Shown here: piece after piece, positions 50,998-61,106 of the stretch
Numbering within the stretch: position 1 is the first letter of the stretch
Layout: each line of letters opens with the position of its first letter
Assembly (NCBI RefSeq): GCF_002741985.1
Contig: NZ_APHW01000013.1
Location: forward strand, 62,001 to 126,000
Direction: 5' to 3'
DNA length: 64,000 nt
Source: Vibrio rotiferianus CAIM 577 = LMG 21460
GTDB lineage: Bacteria > Pseudomonadota > Gammaproteobacteria > Enterobacterales > Vibrionaceae
The notes under the pieces: generated by a model
What the model was told of the DNA's origin: nothing
The model's input: the letters and a program-made list of their open reading frames with translations, nothing else
Databases searched by the model: none
Translations under genes and position numbers: made by a program

Positions 50998-51221
50998 AGA
51001 AAACTCCGCTAATCCACTTAACCTCCAATAGTTTAGATGAAGTGGCGAAGGATTGACGGGTAATAGAGCAAACTTCGGCAACAAAATATGTTGGAAATGT
51101 TAATAAATTGCATAACTGTGAATCAAGTCTCTTATAAGTGACTGATTTACGTCACTACCATATGGCGGTGTCTCTATACAACGAGTATTATTCTTTTTTT
51201 GACTTTAGTTCCATAGGTGAT

Positions 51222-52193
51222 ATGAAAATACTCATATGTGACGACTCGGCAGTAGCACGAAAGTTGGTTATTCGTTCTATTTTGCAAGAGCCATCGCTGC
51301 AATTGCTCGAAGCTCAGGATGGTTACGAGGCGCTTCAAATTATGATGGAACAAAACATAGACGTTTTGTTCTTAGATTTGACTATGCCAGTAATGGATGG
51401 CTTTGAACTACTCGAATCATTGCCAGTGAGTACCTATGAAACAAAAGTGGTCGTCATTTCTGGTGACGTACAGCAAGAAGCAAAGCAGAGGTGTCTTGAG
51501 TTAGGCGCGCTTGATTTCGTGGAAAAACCGTTTTCTGAGCAAGAAATTGTGCCTTTGTTTACTCGTTTAGGGCTTCACTATGCGTTAATGAGCCCAGCAA
51601 GTACAAGTGAGCAAACAAAGTCAGCAACACTGTCTCCAATTGCAAAATTCCGTGAAGTTGCCAATATCGCCTTAGGTAAAGGTGCAGCAATTATGGCTGA
51701 CCACCTGAGTGAGTTTATACAATTGCCAGTTCCTCACGTCGGTCCATTGTCATACGGTGAGCTTCACATGACATTGGTGGATGTTTTGGGTAGAGAACGA
51801 TCTGTGGCTGTCTCTCAGCGCTTCGTTGGTGGTGGTGTTCATGGTGAAGCGCTGGTTTGTTTGCGCGGTAAGGACATCAATCTCATTGGCGAAAAGTTGG
51901 GATATTTGCTGGAGTTTACGCCGTCGAATGAAATTATCTTAAACATCGCAAACCTTTTGGTATCTTCTTTCCTCACCTCTTTGGGGAGCCAACTCGACAA
52001 ACAATTCTCCTTACGCCAACCAGCCATTATTGACACTGTCTCCCCTTTCAAAGAAGAGAGCGAAGAGGCTGGCGAGCTCTTTACTATTGAATACACTTAC
52101 ATGGCTGAGTCCCTTGATTTTGAGTGTGAGGTCCTTTTCTTAATCGACAAGTCGTCTGTGGAAATCATATATGAAATCATGGAGCTAATTTGA
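51222..52193 (+). CDS. Response regulator with CheX-type phosphatase domain
   Basis: 323 residues from ATG 51222, after ATAGGTGAT. Residues 1-120 are a receiver (KILICDDSAVARK, phospho-acceptor in VLFLDLTMPVMDG). About 140-323 resemble CheX/CheC CheY-phosphatases, with the helix SNEIILNIANLLVSSFL holding the family's E..N pair. A receiver fused to its own phosphatase could control signal decay, or act on other CheY-like proteins. It overlaps the next gene (PAS-GGDEF) by one base, so the two work together. Confidence 0.88.
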   Translation: MKILICDDSAVARKLVIRSILQEPSLQLLEAQDGYEALQIMMEQNIDVLFLDLTMPVMDGFELLESLPVSTYETKVVVISGDVQQEAKQRCLELGALDFVEKPFSEQEIVPLFTRLGLHYALMSPASTSEQTKSATLSPIAKFREVANIALGKGAAIMADHLSEFIQLPVPHVGPLSYGELHMTLVDVLGRERSVAVSQRFVGGGVHGEALVCLRGKDINLIGEKLGYLLEFTPSNEIILNIANLLVSSFLTSLGSQLDKQFSLRQPAIIDTVSPFKEESEEAGELFTIEYTYMAESLDFECEVLFLIDKSSVEIIYEIMELI

Positions 52194-53167
52194 TGTCTGA
52201 GATTACGTTAGATATTGCTGACTTTCACTGGGTTACTCAAATTCTTGATACGATGGATTCAGGATTGGTGGTGATTGACCGGGAGTATAAGGTGTGTGTC
52301 TGGAATGGCTTTATGCAGTCATACAGTGGGGTATTGTCACAGAACATTTTGGGGCGTTGTCTCTTTGACCATTTTGAAGACCTACCGAGAACGTGGTTAG
52401 AAACGAAAATCAAAACCGCAGCGGATCTAGAAACACGTTCTTTTTCTAGTTGGGAGAATCGACCTTATCTTTTCAAGTTTCAGAATTTCTCCCCTGTTTC
52501 TAACGGCAGTAATTACATGTATCAAGATATCGTAATAACACCGTTGCATTCACTTTCCGGCGAGATAAATCATATCGCTATACAAGTTAATGATGTTTCT
52601 GAAACGGCACGTAACCGAATCCATTTAAAAGAGACGAACTTGCATCTTTCTGAAATCAGTAGAAAAGATGGGCTTACAGGGTTATTTAATCGAGCGTTTT
52701 GGGAGCAAGCTTTTAAAGAGGAGTTCGCTAGACTTAAATGCATGGAAACCCCATGTTCTTTGGTTATTTTTGATATCGACCATTTTAAGAAAGTGAATGA
52801 CACATACGGACACCATACGGGGGACGAGGTGATCCGTCGAACCGCTAACTTGCTGAAACGCACAGCGAGAGGGAGTGATATTTGTGGTCGCTTTGGTGGT
52901 GAGGAATTTACAGTACTATTACCCAACACAAGTGAGGAGCAAGCAAAGTACTTTGCAGAGCGTTTGAGAAAGCGAATTGAGCAAGAAATCGTAAAAGTTG
53001 AAGAGTTTTTGATTAACTACACGATAAGTCTTGGCGTTTGCGAGTATAAATCTCAGTTTGATAGTCATACTCAATGGCTGAAGTCTGCCGATTCAGCACT
53101 ATATCGTGCAAAAGAAGGCGGGCGAAACCAAACATGCAGTCAACAAGAAATGCATAAAATTGGTTGA
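52193..53167 (+). CDS. PAS-GGDEF diguanylate cyclase
   Basis: 324 residues. A PAS domain spans about 12-135 (ILDTMDSGLVVIDREYKVCVWN) and GGDEF about 155-315. The active site is GGEEF at 235-239, with the inhibitory RxxD site (RGSD) five residues before it, so it should make c-di-GMP under product control. No membrane span. It is translationally coupled to the REC-CheX gene (TGATG). Its position between the syp locus and an HD-GYP gene makes c-di-GMP control of biofilm plausible. Confidence 0.94.
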   Translation: MSEITLDIADFHWVTQILDTMDSGLVVIDREYKVCVWNGFMQSYSGVLSQNILGRCLFDHFEDLPRTWLETKIKTAADLETRSFSSWENRPYLFKFQNFSPVSNGSNYMYQDIVITPLHSLSGEINHIAIQVNDVSETARNRIHLKETNLHLSEISRKDGLTGLFNRAFWEQAFKEEFARLKCMETPCSLVIFDIDHFKKVNDTYGHHTGDEVIRRTANLLKRTARGSDICGRFGGEEFTVLLPNTSEEQAKYFAERLRKRIEQEIVKVEEFLINYTISLGVCEYKSQFDSHTQWLKSADSALYRAKEGGRNQTCSQQEMHKIG

Positions 53168-53293
53168 TATTCGTCCAGTTAATTGACTAATTTTGATATA
53201 TATGAAATTAGTTAATGAAATTTTTTTGGCATGTCTTAGTATTGAAACTATTCGCTTTCCACAGTGAAAGCCAGCACCAAACGGAGAATAGAA

Positions 53294-53638
53294 GTGGTTG
53301 TAGAAACCGATGGATATCTGGCTCTAATTGAGCACTTGTCGCTAAACCTCGATATTTTTACTTCAGGAACCGGCGATACAGGTTCAGAAAGCATTGAAGA
53401 TGTAGTAACCGACATGGTTGCCTCCAACATCATGGCGATCTTTGAACAGAACCCTGAGCTTCACTCAAGTGTTCGCTTTAAGCTTCTAAAAGAGGCTGAC
53501 GCTGTAGTCGAAGACCTAAGCGAAGTGCTTGCGGGCGTTTGGCATAGAAAAGCGACAAACGAACAGATTACCTTCCTTGACGAATACATTGCCTTAGTTA
53601 AGAACCTATTTGATACCGCTGTCGCGACATACGATTAG
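53294..53638 (+). CDS. DUF3802-type small protein
   Basis: 114 residues from GTG 53294, behind ACGGAGAATAGAA; an earlier GTG at 53264 is in frame. Helical and acidic, starting VVETDGYLALIEHLSLNLDIFTSG. I recall this start as DUF3802, found in vibrios and shewanellas. Function unknown. Single gene, convergent with the NlpC/P60 gene. Confidence 0.72.
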   Translation: MVVETDGYLALIEHLSLNLDIFTSGTGDTGSESIEDVVTDMVASNIMAIFEQNPELHSSVRFKLLKEADAVVEDLSEVLAGVWHRKATNEQITFLDEYIALVKNLFDTAVATYD

Positions 53639-53674
53639 TTTGGGTTGCTCTGAGTCCTTTTAATAGAAGAAGAG

Positions 53675-54154
53675 TTACAGGGTGACTCTTCTTACTTGCC
53701 AAAATTTAGATGACCAGTAGGGGTTATCTAACCTTGATATAATCACACCTTTGGATGTAGATGCGTGCATAAACTGCATATCTCCGAGGTAGATGCCTAC
53801 GTGGTACGTTGTCCTCTTCGTCTTAAAGAAGACGAGATCGCCTTTTCTCGCATCTTGCCAATCCAGTTTTATACCTTGTTTTGATTGTTCCTTAGTTGTT
53901 CGAGGTAGTGTTAATTGGTATGCCTCAACAAAAGCTTTTTGCACAAAGGCGGAGCAATCAATACCATTTTTCTGATTTCCGCCATAGCGATATGGTGTGC
54001 CTTGCCATTCGACATAGAAGTCATTTAATGCCGGAGTATCGGAGAGCAATTGTGCCGAACTTAAGCGCTGGTCAGTTGTAGGGCTATTGCCTGGGCTAGA
54101 CGAGCAGCCTACTAGTAATAGGCTGAATAATAACGAAAATTTTATATATCGCAT
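53675..54154 (-). CDS. NlpC/P60 lipoprotein peptidoglycan endopeptidase
   Basis: 159 residues. The lipobox LLLVGC has Cys about residue 17. The NlpC/P60 domain spans about 45-155, with the catalytic Cys in YGGNQKNGIDCSAFVQKAF, His in TTYHVGIYLGD and a third polar residue in FMHASTSKGV. It resembles MepS/Spr, which cut the cross-links of cell-wall peptides. Single gene. Confidence 0.93.
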   Translation of the reverse strand: MRYIKFSLLFSLLLVGCSSSPGNSPTTDQRLSSAQLLSDTPALNDFYVEWQGTPYRYGGNQKNGIDCSAFVQKAFVEAYQLTLPRTTKEQSKQGIKLDWQDARKGDLVFFKTKRTTYHVGIYLGDMQFMHASTSKGVIISRLDNPYWSSKFWQVRRVTL

Positions 54155-54303
54155 CCTGTCTGCATTTAATCCTATTGTCTTATTAATGAAATCTTACCGT
54201 CATAAGCACTCAATAAGATGGGCTAAAAATCACACTTAAGTCTCATTTTCGTGACAATCCAAGAGTGATGACTGAGCCCTAACTAGAGTAAAGCGTGGAC
54301 ATT

Positions 54304-56322
54304 ATGACAAGCCGCAAACGTTCAAGTATTTCATTGTCACTGGTACAAACCATCACTATTACATTCGTCACTATACTTGCTCTTGTTATAGCTTTATCTG
54401 CGTCAAGTTTCAAAGGAATGGAGCGAGTTGGGGTCGAGTTTGATGATCTTTCCACAAAAGCGCTGCCCATGGCGATGGCTAATGCTGCGCTAACAAAAAA
54501 TGTCTTGGAACAAATCAAGTTACTCAACGTCGGTATGCAAGTAACGGAGCCCAATCAGCTTAGCTTGATAAGAGCTCAATTGATTGAACTTGCCTCTCAG
54601 ACCAACGAATTGGTCAATCAAACTTCAGGAGTTGATTTCCATCTCTCTCAGATGCTTGCTGAGAATTTAGATGACTTACACAGCATAACGACAGTCGTTC
54701 TTTCCACACAAGCATCTGTAATCCAGATTCAAGCTGAGATTAACAGTGAACTGAGTGAGTTTCGATATGGTTTAAGCTCAATTGGCCCAGAAATGAATCG
54801 AATTAGTTCATTTCTTAGTATTGATAATTCAGAATCAGCCGATGCAGCAAATCGTTTTATTGCTTCCGCAAGTTCGATGGAAAGTACATTCCTGTTAATG
54901 ATGATGCAAACAGAGTTGGAAGAAGCCGAGCAAGAGTATCGAGAGCTGAGGAATCGAATTGCGGGTATTCACCTCGCGTATGATGACTTTAAGGCTTGGC
55001 ACCCTGAAATCTCTGAGTTTACGAGCTTAAGCGCACCCTATGAGATGGTACAAGCTGGTTTTGAAGAGGGTGGGCTCCTCCATAGGATCCTTGGTAAGTT
55101 ACAGCAAACAGAACAACAAAAAGTTGACCTTGAGAGAGCCTCACAGCTTTCTAATCAAACCATTGCGTTATTAAGTCAAGTCTCTGAAGCCGCACGTAAC
55201 TTAATTGACGACAGAGAGAGGATCGTACAGCTAACCATTAAGGAAGCGAGCTTCATAGTTGTAATGAGTTGCAGCTTATTGGCTTGTCTCATTGTTATTT
55301 CTTGGGTTGGTATAAGAGCGTGGGTTAATAGAGGGCTGAACAACATTACACATGAGTTGTCTTTATTAACTGAGCACGACCTACGTTCAAATGCTGTCGC
55401 AATAGGGCCAAGAGAAATGAAGGATATTGCAAGAAAGCTCAACCAGGTTATTGATTCAACACATGAATCCATAGCATTGGTTACGCGCAATTGCGAAACG
55501 CTCTATCAAACAGCAGAAATTAGCTACGAAGCGGCGGAGCAATCTAATCAGAGTTTGAGCTCGCAAAATGAAGCCTTAATATGCATGGTTACTACTGTTA
55601 AGCAGTTAGAGGCATCTATAAAGGAGATCGCTGTAATCACCGCTGCCTCATTTGAGGACTCGCAAGCCGCAACAAATAGTACGATGAAGGGTGTTGAGGT
55701 GGTCGACCAAAACCGAGAACGCCTTGCTTCTTTGGCCCAAGCACTCACTGCTAATGAAGACTCTATGCTTGAGTTGGATCAGAGAGTTAAGAAAATTTAT
55801 GAGATGGTCGAGGTTATCAGTAGTATTGCTGAGAATACTAATTTGCTGGCTCTCAATGCGGCAATTGAGGCGGCTCGTGCAGGTGAACAAGGCCGTGGGT
55901 TTGCTGTTGTTGCGGATGAAGTTCGTAAATTGGCCAGTGGGACATCTCAACAAACCACCAACATTCGTGAAATGATGAAAGAGCTAGTGGCCGCAGCAGA
56001 AGGCTCGCGTAGAGCAGTCATAGACTCTCGAGAAGAGATGACACGAGCACTGCAATCGAGCGACGACGTTAAAATTGTTTTCTCAGATATTAATGTAGCC
56101 GTAAAACATATTCAGCAGAGAATTGAGCAGATATCCGTAGCAACAGAAGAACAAGACCGTGCTACGGCTGATGTTTCTCGTTCAATAACCCGCATTTCAG
56201 AACAAGGTGAGTTAACAAAACTCCGTTTGGATTCTATGGTTGCAAACTCAGAGCAAGTTGCAGAAATAGCAGGGCATCAGCAAGCAATGTTACACAAGTA
56301 TCAGCTGCATCAAACGATTTAA
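54304..56322 (+). CDS. Methyl-accepting chemotaxis protein
   Basis: 672 residues from ATG 54304 (GTG 54295 is also possible). Spans lie at about 14-35 and 317-338 and frame a 280-residue helical periplasmic sensor. A HAMP-like linker follows. The signalling domain holds the highly conserved hairpin tip [41 protein letters not shown]. No C-terminal pentapeptide is seen, so methylation enzymes must act without tethering. Ligand unknown. Single gene ended by a terminator. Confidence 0.95.
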   Translation: MTSRKRSSISLSLVQTITITFVTILALVIALSASSFKGMERVGVEFDDLSTKALPMAMANAALTKNVLEQIKLLNVGMQVTEPNQLSLIRAQLIELASQTNELVNQTSGVDFHLSQMLAENLDDLHSITTVVLSTQASVIQIQAEINSELSEFRYGLSSIGPEMNRISSFLSIDNSESADAANRFIASASSMESTFLLMMMQTELEEAEQEYRELRNRIAGIHLAYDDFKAWHPEISEFTSLSAPYEMVQAGFEEGGLLHRILGKLQQTEQQKVDLERASQLSNQTIALLSQVSEAARNLIDDRERIVQLTIKEASFIVVMSCSLLACLIVISWVGIRAWVNRGLNNITHELSLLTEHDLRSNAVAIGPREMKDIARKLNQVIDSTHESIALVTRNCETLYQTAEISYEAAEQSNQSLSSQNEALICMVTTVKQLEASIKEIAVITAASFEDSQAATNSTMKGVEVVDQNRERLASLAQALTANEDSMLELDQRVKKIYEMVEVISSIAENTNLLALNAAIEAARAGEQGRGFAVVADEVRKLASGTSQQTTNIREMMKELVAAAEGSRRAVIDSREEMTRALQSSDDVKIVFSDINVAVKHIQQRIEQISVATEEQDRATADVSRSITRISEQGELTKLRLDSMVANSEQVAEIAGHQQAMLHKYQLHQTI

Positions 56323-56347
56323 TACTTATTCAACTTCCAAAGATTAA

Positions 56348-56373
56348 AGGTAGGGCAAATGCTCTGCCTTTTT
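56348..56373 (+). terminator. Rho-independent terminator of the MCP gene
   Basis: AGGTAGGGC / GCTCTGCCT stem (with two G-T pairs) and loop AAAT, followed by TTTTG. Confidence 0.75.
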
Positions 56374-56621
56374 GCTTTCCATGTATTAAGGTGGGCTAAA
56401 GCTAATAGCCACTGACTCGTGTTGCGGTAAAAATACAACCTTGCGCAAACTCCTTGATATACAAAATGTAATTACACGTATTTATAAATGCCTGAGTTGA
56501 TATATAAAGCAACTCGTTGAATAATGGTTTTGTATTAGGAAATCACAAAATACATACACAAGATGTCCTAGTTTCGACATAGACCTCACATTCCATCGAT
56601 GCCAACGGAGGGCACTATAGA

Positions 56622-59600
56622 ATGAAGTCTGAACCATTACATTCGCGTAAGTTTTCAATTCGTTTTACCGTTGGTAGCCTGTTTTTGTTTGCAACGGCAG
56701 TCACTGCGTTTATTGCGATCTCTTTACAGTACTATTTTGGCAAGCAGATGTCTCAAGAGCATGTGCTATCCAAGCTCGTTATGGCAACGACTGAGGTGAG
56801 TGAGTATATACAGCAAGTTGATACTAATGCGGCAAGCAGTGCAAGCATACTTAGAAGTGTGTCGATCGCTACACAGCATCAGTTTAGCGAAAATGAAACT
56901 AGGCAAATATTCACACAAGTATTGAAAGATAACCCTCTTTTTTACAGTCTGTATTTTGGAACTGAAACAGATGATTTCTATCAAATCATTAATTTAGCGT
57001 CGTCTCCAATTGTCAGGGAAAAGATTGATGCTGATCCAGAAGATCGTTGGGTCATCATTAAGATAAATGGTGAAGGTGATTTAAGGCTGAGACAAACACA
57101 GTATTTCACCGAAAAGTTTGAATTAACAAAGAGCAGTACTGAAACAAGTAACTACTTTCCAACTCAACGACCATGGTTTGATGCCGCAACTCAGGATGGT
57201 ATCTACAAAACTGATCCTTACTTGTTCCAACACTTAAAAATCACCGGACAAACGTATTCAGTCAGAAGTAAACAAGCAGTCATTGGTGTCGATATTGTTC
57301 TGTCAGCGATAAACGAAAAAATAAAGCCTTCAGAACTAGGGATGAGTGAAGATAGCGGTGCAGAGTCGTTTGTTTTCAATAATAAAGGGGAGGTTATCGC
57401 ATCAAACATCTCCTTGTTTGCTCCCGTGGAGATTCCTAACTCTAAGCCATTGAAACTGAGTCCCGAACAGCAGCAAATTATAATGAATACCCGTTCGCTA
57501 ATGGTTTCAAACCAAAATGATTGGGGACCTTATGATTACGCTCAGGCGGGTCAACCAAATGGTTATTCTGTCGATATGCTTCGCCTTGTCGCTGAGCAAA
57601 CAGGGCTCCAGATAGAGTTTATAAATGGTTTTGACTCAAAAACATTGGTAGACAAGTATATTCAAAATGATATCGACATTTTGCACTCGGTGGCTAAAGG
57701 CGCAAAAGGGTTGGGATATCAAAGTGTGTCAATGTTTGATGGCGAGTTAGCCATTGCAAGCCGAGGAATTAAAAATGTGCCAAAGGGGCTTGATGGCTTC
57801 CAGCAACAGAAGGTTGGTGTTGTAAGCAGTTTTGGTCTAAAAGGATGGCTGTTAGACCGTTATTCAACGCTAAACATCTTAGAGCTCCCTAGCTTAGACA
57901 TAGCAAAAGAAGCTCTTCAAAAAGGCCAAATCGATTATCTGATTGATAACTATCACACCTTAGAAGAACTCAAGAGTTTAGATTCTCGTAATTCAATTGA
58001 ATTAACCACGCTAAAAACTAGCGAAAAGCCGAGTTACCATCTTTTCATGAAAGAGTCAGATGGCTCAGTATTAGCGATAGTCAACCAAGCGCTATCAGCG
58101 ATTACTGCTGAGCAAAAAGTTGCACTCAATGAAAAATGGTTGGATTCGAGCCAATGGCGCGGCAGCTTTGTGCCTTACCCAGAAATATACGAAATTACCA
58201 AAGACAGTGAAAAACACGACAGCATGATACCAGTTAGGATAAATGGTGAAGTGAAGTACGTGTATGTGACACCTTTGGTCACCAATGGCAGAAGTGTTGA
58301 ATACTTTGCCGTGGTTATCCCTCAGTCTGTAGTTACCGAGCAAGTATTTTCCAAGCTGGTTACCTCAACGTTAGCCACCGGCTTGGTCATGATGGGGTTA
58401 ATACCGCTAGCATGGAAGTTCGGTTCTCCAATTGTTCGTCCAATTACAGAGCTTAGAGAGGTCACTGAGCAGATAAAAGCAAGGAACTTCGGCAACTCGA
58501 TGGCAGTAAATACTCGAATTAAAGAAGTATCTGAGTTATCAGACTCGGTCGTTGAGATGGCTGAGGAAATTCAACGTCATGAGAAACAACAGGATGAGTT
58601 TGTTGAAGCCTTTATGCGCCTTATTGCTCAGGCTATCGATGACAAATCGCCTTATACAGCAGGGCACTGTAATCGTGTTCCAGAAATTGGTTTGATGCTG
58701 GCTGAAGCGGCTGAAGCCAGTACTAGTGGTAAATTTAAAGACTTTAAGTTCAATAACGCAGATGAGCGACGGGAGTTTCGAATTGCTGCATGGCTTCATG
58801 ACTGCGGTAAGATTACAACCCCAGAGCATATTGTAGATAAAGGCACCAAGTTAGAAGCAAACTATAACCGAATTCATGAAATACGCACACGCTTTGAAGT
58901 ATTGTGGCGTGATGCAGAAATCCAATATTTGAAAACGATACTGTCTGGTGAGTTAACAAAAGAAGAAGCGAGAGACATCTTCTATGAAAAGAAACGTAAG
59001 TTAACCGATGACTTTGAATTTATCGCTCAGGCAAACATTGGTGGTGAGTTTATGAGTGATGAGAAGGTAGAGCGAATCAAACAGATCGCTCAACAAACTT
59101 GGTTAAGGCACTTCGATGACCGTCTGGGTTTGTCTCCGTTTGAAGAGCTGAATAAAAAAGAAAACAGCGCAAACTTGCCTGTTGTTGAGAAGCTATTAGC
59201 TGACAAGCCGGAACATATTATTCATCGTATACGCCCAGTGGAGTTTGATCCTAAGCATGGGATCAAAATGCAGGTTCCAGAACACCAATACAACATGGGT
59301 GAGGTTTATAACTTATCTATTTCTCGCGGTACATTGACAGCTGAAGATCGCTATAAAATTAATGAACATATGATAAGCGGTATAAAGATGCTTGAGGCGC
59401 TGCCGTTTCCTCCTGAGCTACGCAATGTGCCTCGATATGCATCAACGCACCATGAGACGCTAAAAGGTTCTGGCTATCCTAGAAAGCTGAGTGCTGAAGA
59501 TCTTTCAGTTCCTGAGAGAATTCTGGTTATCGCAGATATATTTGAAGCGTTAACTGCAGCGGATAGGCCATATAAAAAGGCTAAACCTGTCAGTGTGGCA

Positions 59601-59792
59601 GTCGACATTATGTACAAAATGGCGTTGGATGAACACTTGGATATGGAGCTATTCCAACTGTTTCTAGAAAGTGGTGTTTATCTTGAGTATGCCAATACGT
59701 TTTTACCTTCCAAGCAGGTTGACCATGTTGATGTGAGTAAATATATATACCCAAGTGACTTCAAGGTGCAGGATTCAGAGCGTTGTCATTGA
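56622..59792 (+). CDS. Cache + SBP-type sensor with HAMP and HD-GYP domain
   Basis: 1056 residues. Span about 13-35, a Cache-like periplasmic part (about 40-280), then a second sensor resembling amino-acid-binding proteins (SBP_bac_3, about 285-510: GPYDYAQAGQPNGYSVDMLRLVAEQTGLQ), span about 575-598, HAMP, then HD-GYP. His726-Asp727 form the HD pair (WLHDCGKI) and HHETLKGSGYP (943-953) the GYP motif, so c-di-GMP hydrolysis is likely. About 130 extra residues are inserted between the HDCGK and LTAEDRYKINEH segments. The last about 16 codons (YIYPSDFKVQDSERCH) lie inside a dispersed repeat. ATG follows ACGGAGGGCACTATAGA. Confidence 0.93.
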   Translation: MKSEPLHSRKFSIRFTVGSLFLFATAVTAFIAISLQYYFGKQMSQEHVLSKLVMATTEVSEYIQQVDTNAASSASILRSVSIATQHQFSENETRQIFTQVLKDNPLFYSLYFGTETDDFYQIINLASSPIVREKIDADPEDRWVIIKINGEGDLRLRQTQYFTEKFELTKSSTETSNYFPTQRPWFDAATQDGIYKTDPYLFQHLKITGQTYSVRSKQAVIGVDIVLSAINEKIKPSELGMSEDSGAESFVFNNKGEVIASNISLFAPVEIPNSKPLKLSPEQQQIIMNTRSLMVSNQNDWGPYDYAQAGQPNGYSVDMLRLVAEQTGLQIEFINGFDSKTLVDKYIQNDIDILHSVAKGAKGLGYQSVSMFDGELAIASRGIKNVPKGLDGFQQQKVGVVSSFGLKGWLLDRYSTLNILELPSLDIAKEALQKGQIDYLIDNYHTLEELKSLDSRNSIELTTLKTSEKPSYHLFMKESDGSVLAIVNQALSAITAEQKVALNEKWLDSSQWRGSFVPYPEIYEITKDSEKHDSMIPVRINGEVKYVYVTPLVTNGRSVEYFAVVIPQSVVTEQVFSKLVTSTLATGLVMMGLIPLAWKFGSPIVRPITELREVTEQIKARNFGNSMAVNTRIKEVSELSDSVVEMAEEIQRHEKQQDEFVEAFMRLIAQAIDDKSPYTAGHCNRVPEIGLMLAEAAEASTSGKFKDFKFNNADERREFRIAAWLHDCGKITTPEHIVDKGTKLEANYNRIHEIRTRFEVLWRDAEIQYLKTILSGELTKEEARDIFYEKKRKLTDDFEFIAQANIGGEFMSDEKVERIKQIAQQTWLRHFDDRLGLSPFEELNKKENSANLPVVEKLLADKPEHIIHRIRPVEFDPKHGIKMQVPEHQYNMGEVYNLSISRGTLTAEDRYKINEHMISGIKMLEALPFPPELRNVPRYASTHHETLKGSGYPRKLSAEDLSVPERILVIADIFEALTAADRPYKKAKPVSVAVDIMYKMALDEHLDMELFQLFLESGVYLEYANTFLPSKQVDHVDVSKYIYPSDFKVQDSERCH

Positions 59793-60042
59793 TTCGAGGG
59801 CAAGGAAAACAACGCAGTGTAATAGCCTGTTCTTTCCAAGTTGTTTGACGTAGCCATTGGTTTAATAAAAAACCGAGTCAATGACACGCTCCCAAAGGGC
59901 ACTCTTTACAAATAGTAAGGGCCTTGGCTTGTATACTTTGTTGTCGATTCTTGATTTAGACCCACTAGACCTTTAAATCGCCGCGCGTCTACAAACCAAG
60001 TCATTCTCGCTGAACCTAGCATCTCGAGGCTACTTGGGTATA
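59746..60042. mobile_element. MITE-like vibrio repeat element, 297 bases
   Basis: It opens TATACCCAAGTGACTTCAAG and closes CTACTTGGGTATA, inverted copies over the outer 11-12 bases. The interior is non-coding. The opening matches the palindrome at 11431 and the closing end matches the arm at 26263. Its first 47 bases form the end of the HD-GYP reading frame. No target duplication can be confirmed by eye. Confidence 0.65.
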
Positions 60043-60188
60043 GATTCCAAGGATCAGAGTTTAGAAGGATTTCATTGAGGGGGCATCAGAAAATACAAGA
60101 GCTCATCAACTAGTGTACACACGTGCGCATCCAGTACTGTTCAATTAATTTACTACTTTGTTTTAACTCTTGAATGTACTTGGCTTTA

Positions 60189-60304
60189 ATTGTCGACAAT
60201 CTTCAGTAATCTTTTTGTTTAATGGTCGATTTCAACCTTAATTACCCTTCTTGGTACTATACCTTAGTCTAAATTGTCGACAATTTACTTGATTGTCGAC
60301 AATC
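60189..60304. promoter_or_regulatory. Three palindromic operators of the GntR regulator
   Basis: ATTGTCGACAAT occurs at 60189-60200, inside AAATTGTCGACAATTT at 60271-60286 and inside GATTGTCGACAATC at 60291-60304. The last two are 20 bases centre to centre (two helical turns), typical of cooperative GntR-family binding. A related half (ATTGTTGACA) lies at about 60335. These should control the prp operon and its regulator. Confidence 0.82.
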
Positions 60305-60374
60305 TGATCGTCTATTTTATATTCAGGTTAACAAATTGTTGACACTTTGATTTCTAAATACGAGTGCTTTGAAT

Positions 60375-61094
60375 ATGAATACAGAATTGAAAACTCGTCA
60401 TAAAGTGATTGTCTCTGAGAAGGAGCACACTAAATCTGAATCGCTGACCGAATCGTTAGTGGAAGCGATTGTGAGTGGTGAAATCGAACCGGGCAGTAAA
60501 ATCTCAGAGCCTGAATTAGCCAAGAAATATCAAGTGAGTAGAGGCCCTTTGCGTGAGGCCATGATGCGTCTTGAAGGTCTTGGGTTGATTGAGCGCATTC
60601 CGCATGTTGGTGCTCGTGTTATTACTTTCTCTCCGGAAAAACTCATCGAATTGTATTCCGTCCGCGAAGCTTTAGAAGGCATGGCTGCCAGACTCGCGGC
60701 TCGCTATATCACTCAAGAAGAGTTACTGAGTTTGGAAATGCTATTGTCGACACATTCCAAACATATCGATGAAGTTGAAGGGGCGTCTTACTTCCACCAG
60801 CATGGTGACTTCGACTTCCATTATCGAATCATTCAAGCGAGTCGAAACAGCAAGCTTATCTCTTTGCTTTGCGACGAGCTGTATCACTTGCTGCGCATGT
60901 ATCGTTACCAATCACCGCGTGCGCAATCTCGTCCTAATGAAGCACTCAACGAGCACAAATTCATTCTGCAAGCGATTCGCAACCGTGATGAAGAACTGGC
61001 AGAAATGCTGATGAGAAGGCACATCTCAGGCAGCCGAAAACTTATCGAATTACAGATCTTACATTCTGAAAGTAAAGATAGAGAACAAGACTAG
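60375..61094 (+). CDS. GntR family (FCD) regulator of the methylcitrate operon
   Basis: 239 residues from ATG 60375. N-terminal winged helix (ESLTESLVEAIVSGEIEPGSKISEPELAKKYQVSRGPLREAMMRLEGLGLIERIPHVGARV) and C-terminal FCD ligand domain (about 95-235) with His/Asp metal sites in YFHQHGDFDFHYRII and NEHKFILQAI. It precedes prpB by 12 bases and lies behind three matching palindromes, so it probably controls itself and prpB-prpC-acnD in response to a methylcitrate-pathway intermediate. Unlike E. coli PrpR it is not a sigma54 activator. Confidence 0.93.
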   Translation: MNTELKTRHKVIVSEKEHTKSESLTESLVEAIVSGEIEPGSKISEPELAKKYQVSRGPLREAMMRLEGLGLIERIPHVGARVITFSPEKLIELYSVREALEGMAARLAARYITQEELLSLEMLLSTHSKHIDEVEGASYFHQHGDFDFHYRIIQASRNSKLISLLCDELYHLLRMYRYQSPRAQSRPNEALNEHKFILQAIRNRDEELAEMLMRRHISGSRKLIELQILHSESKDREQD

Positions 61095-61106
61095 AAGGAA
61101 ATTGTC

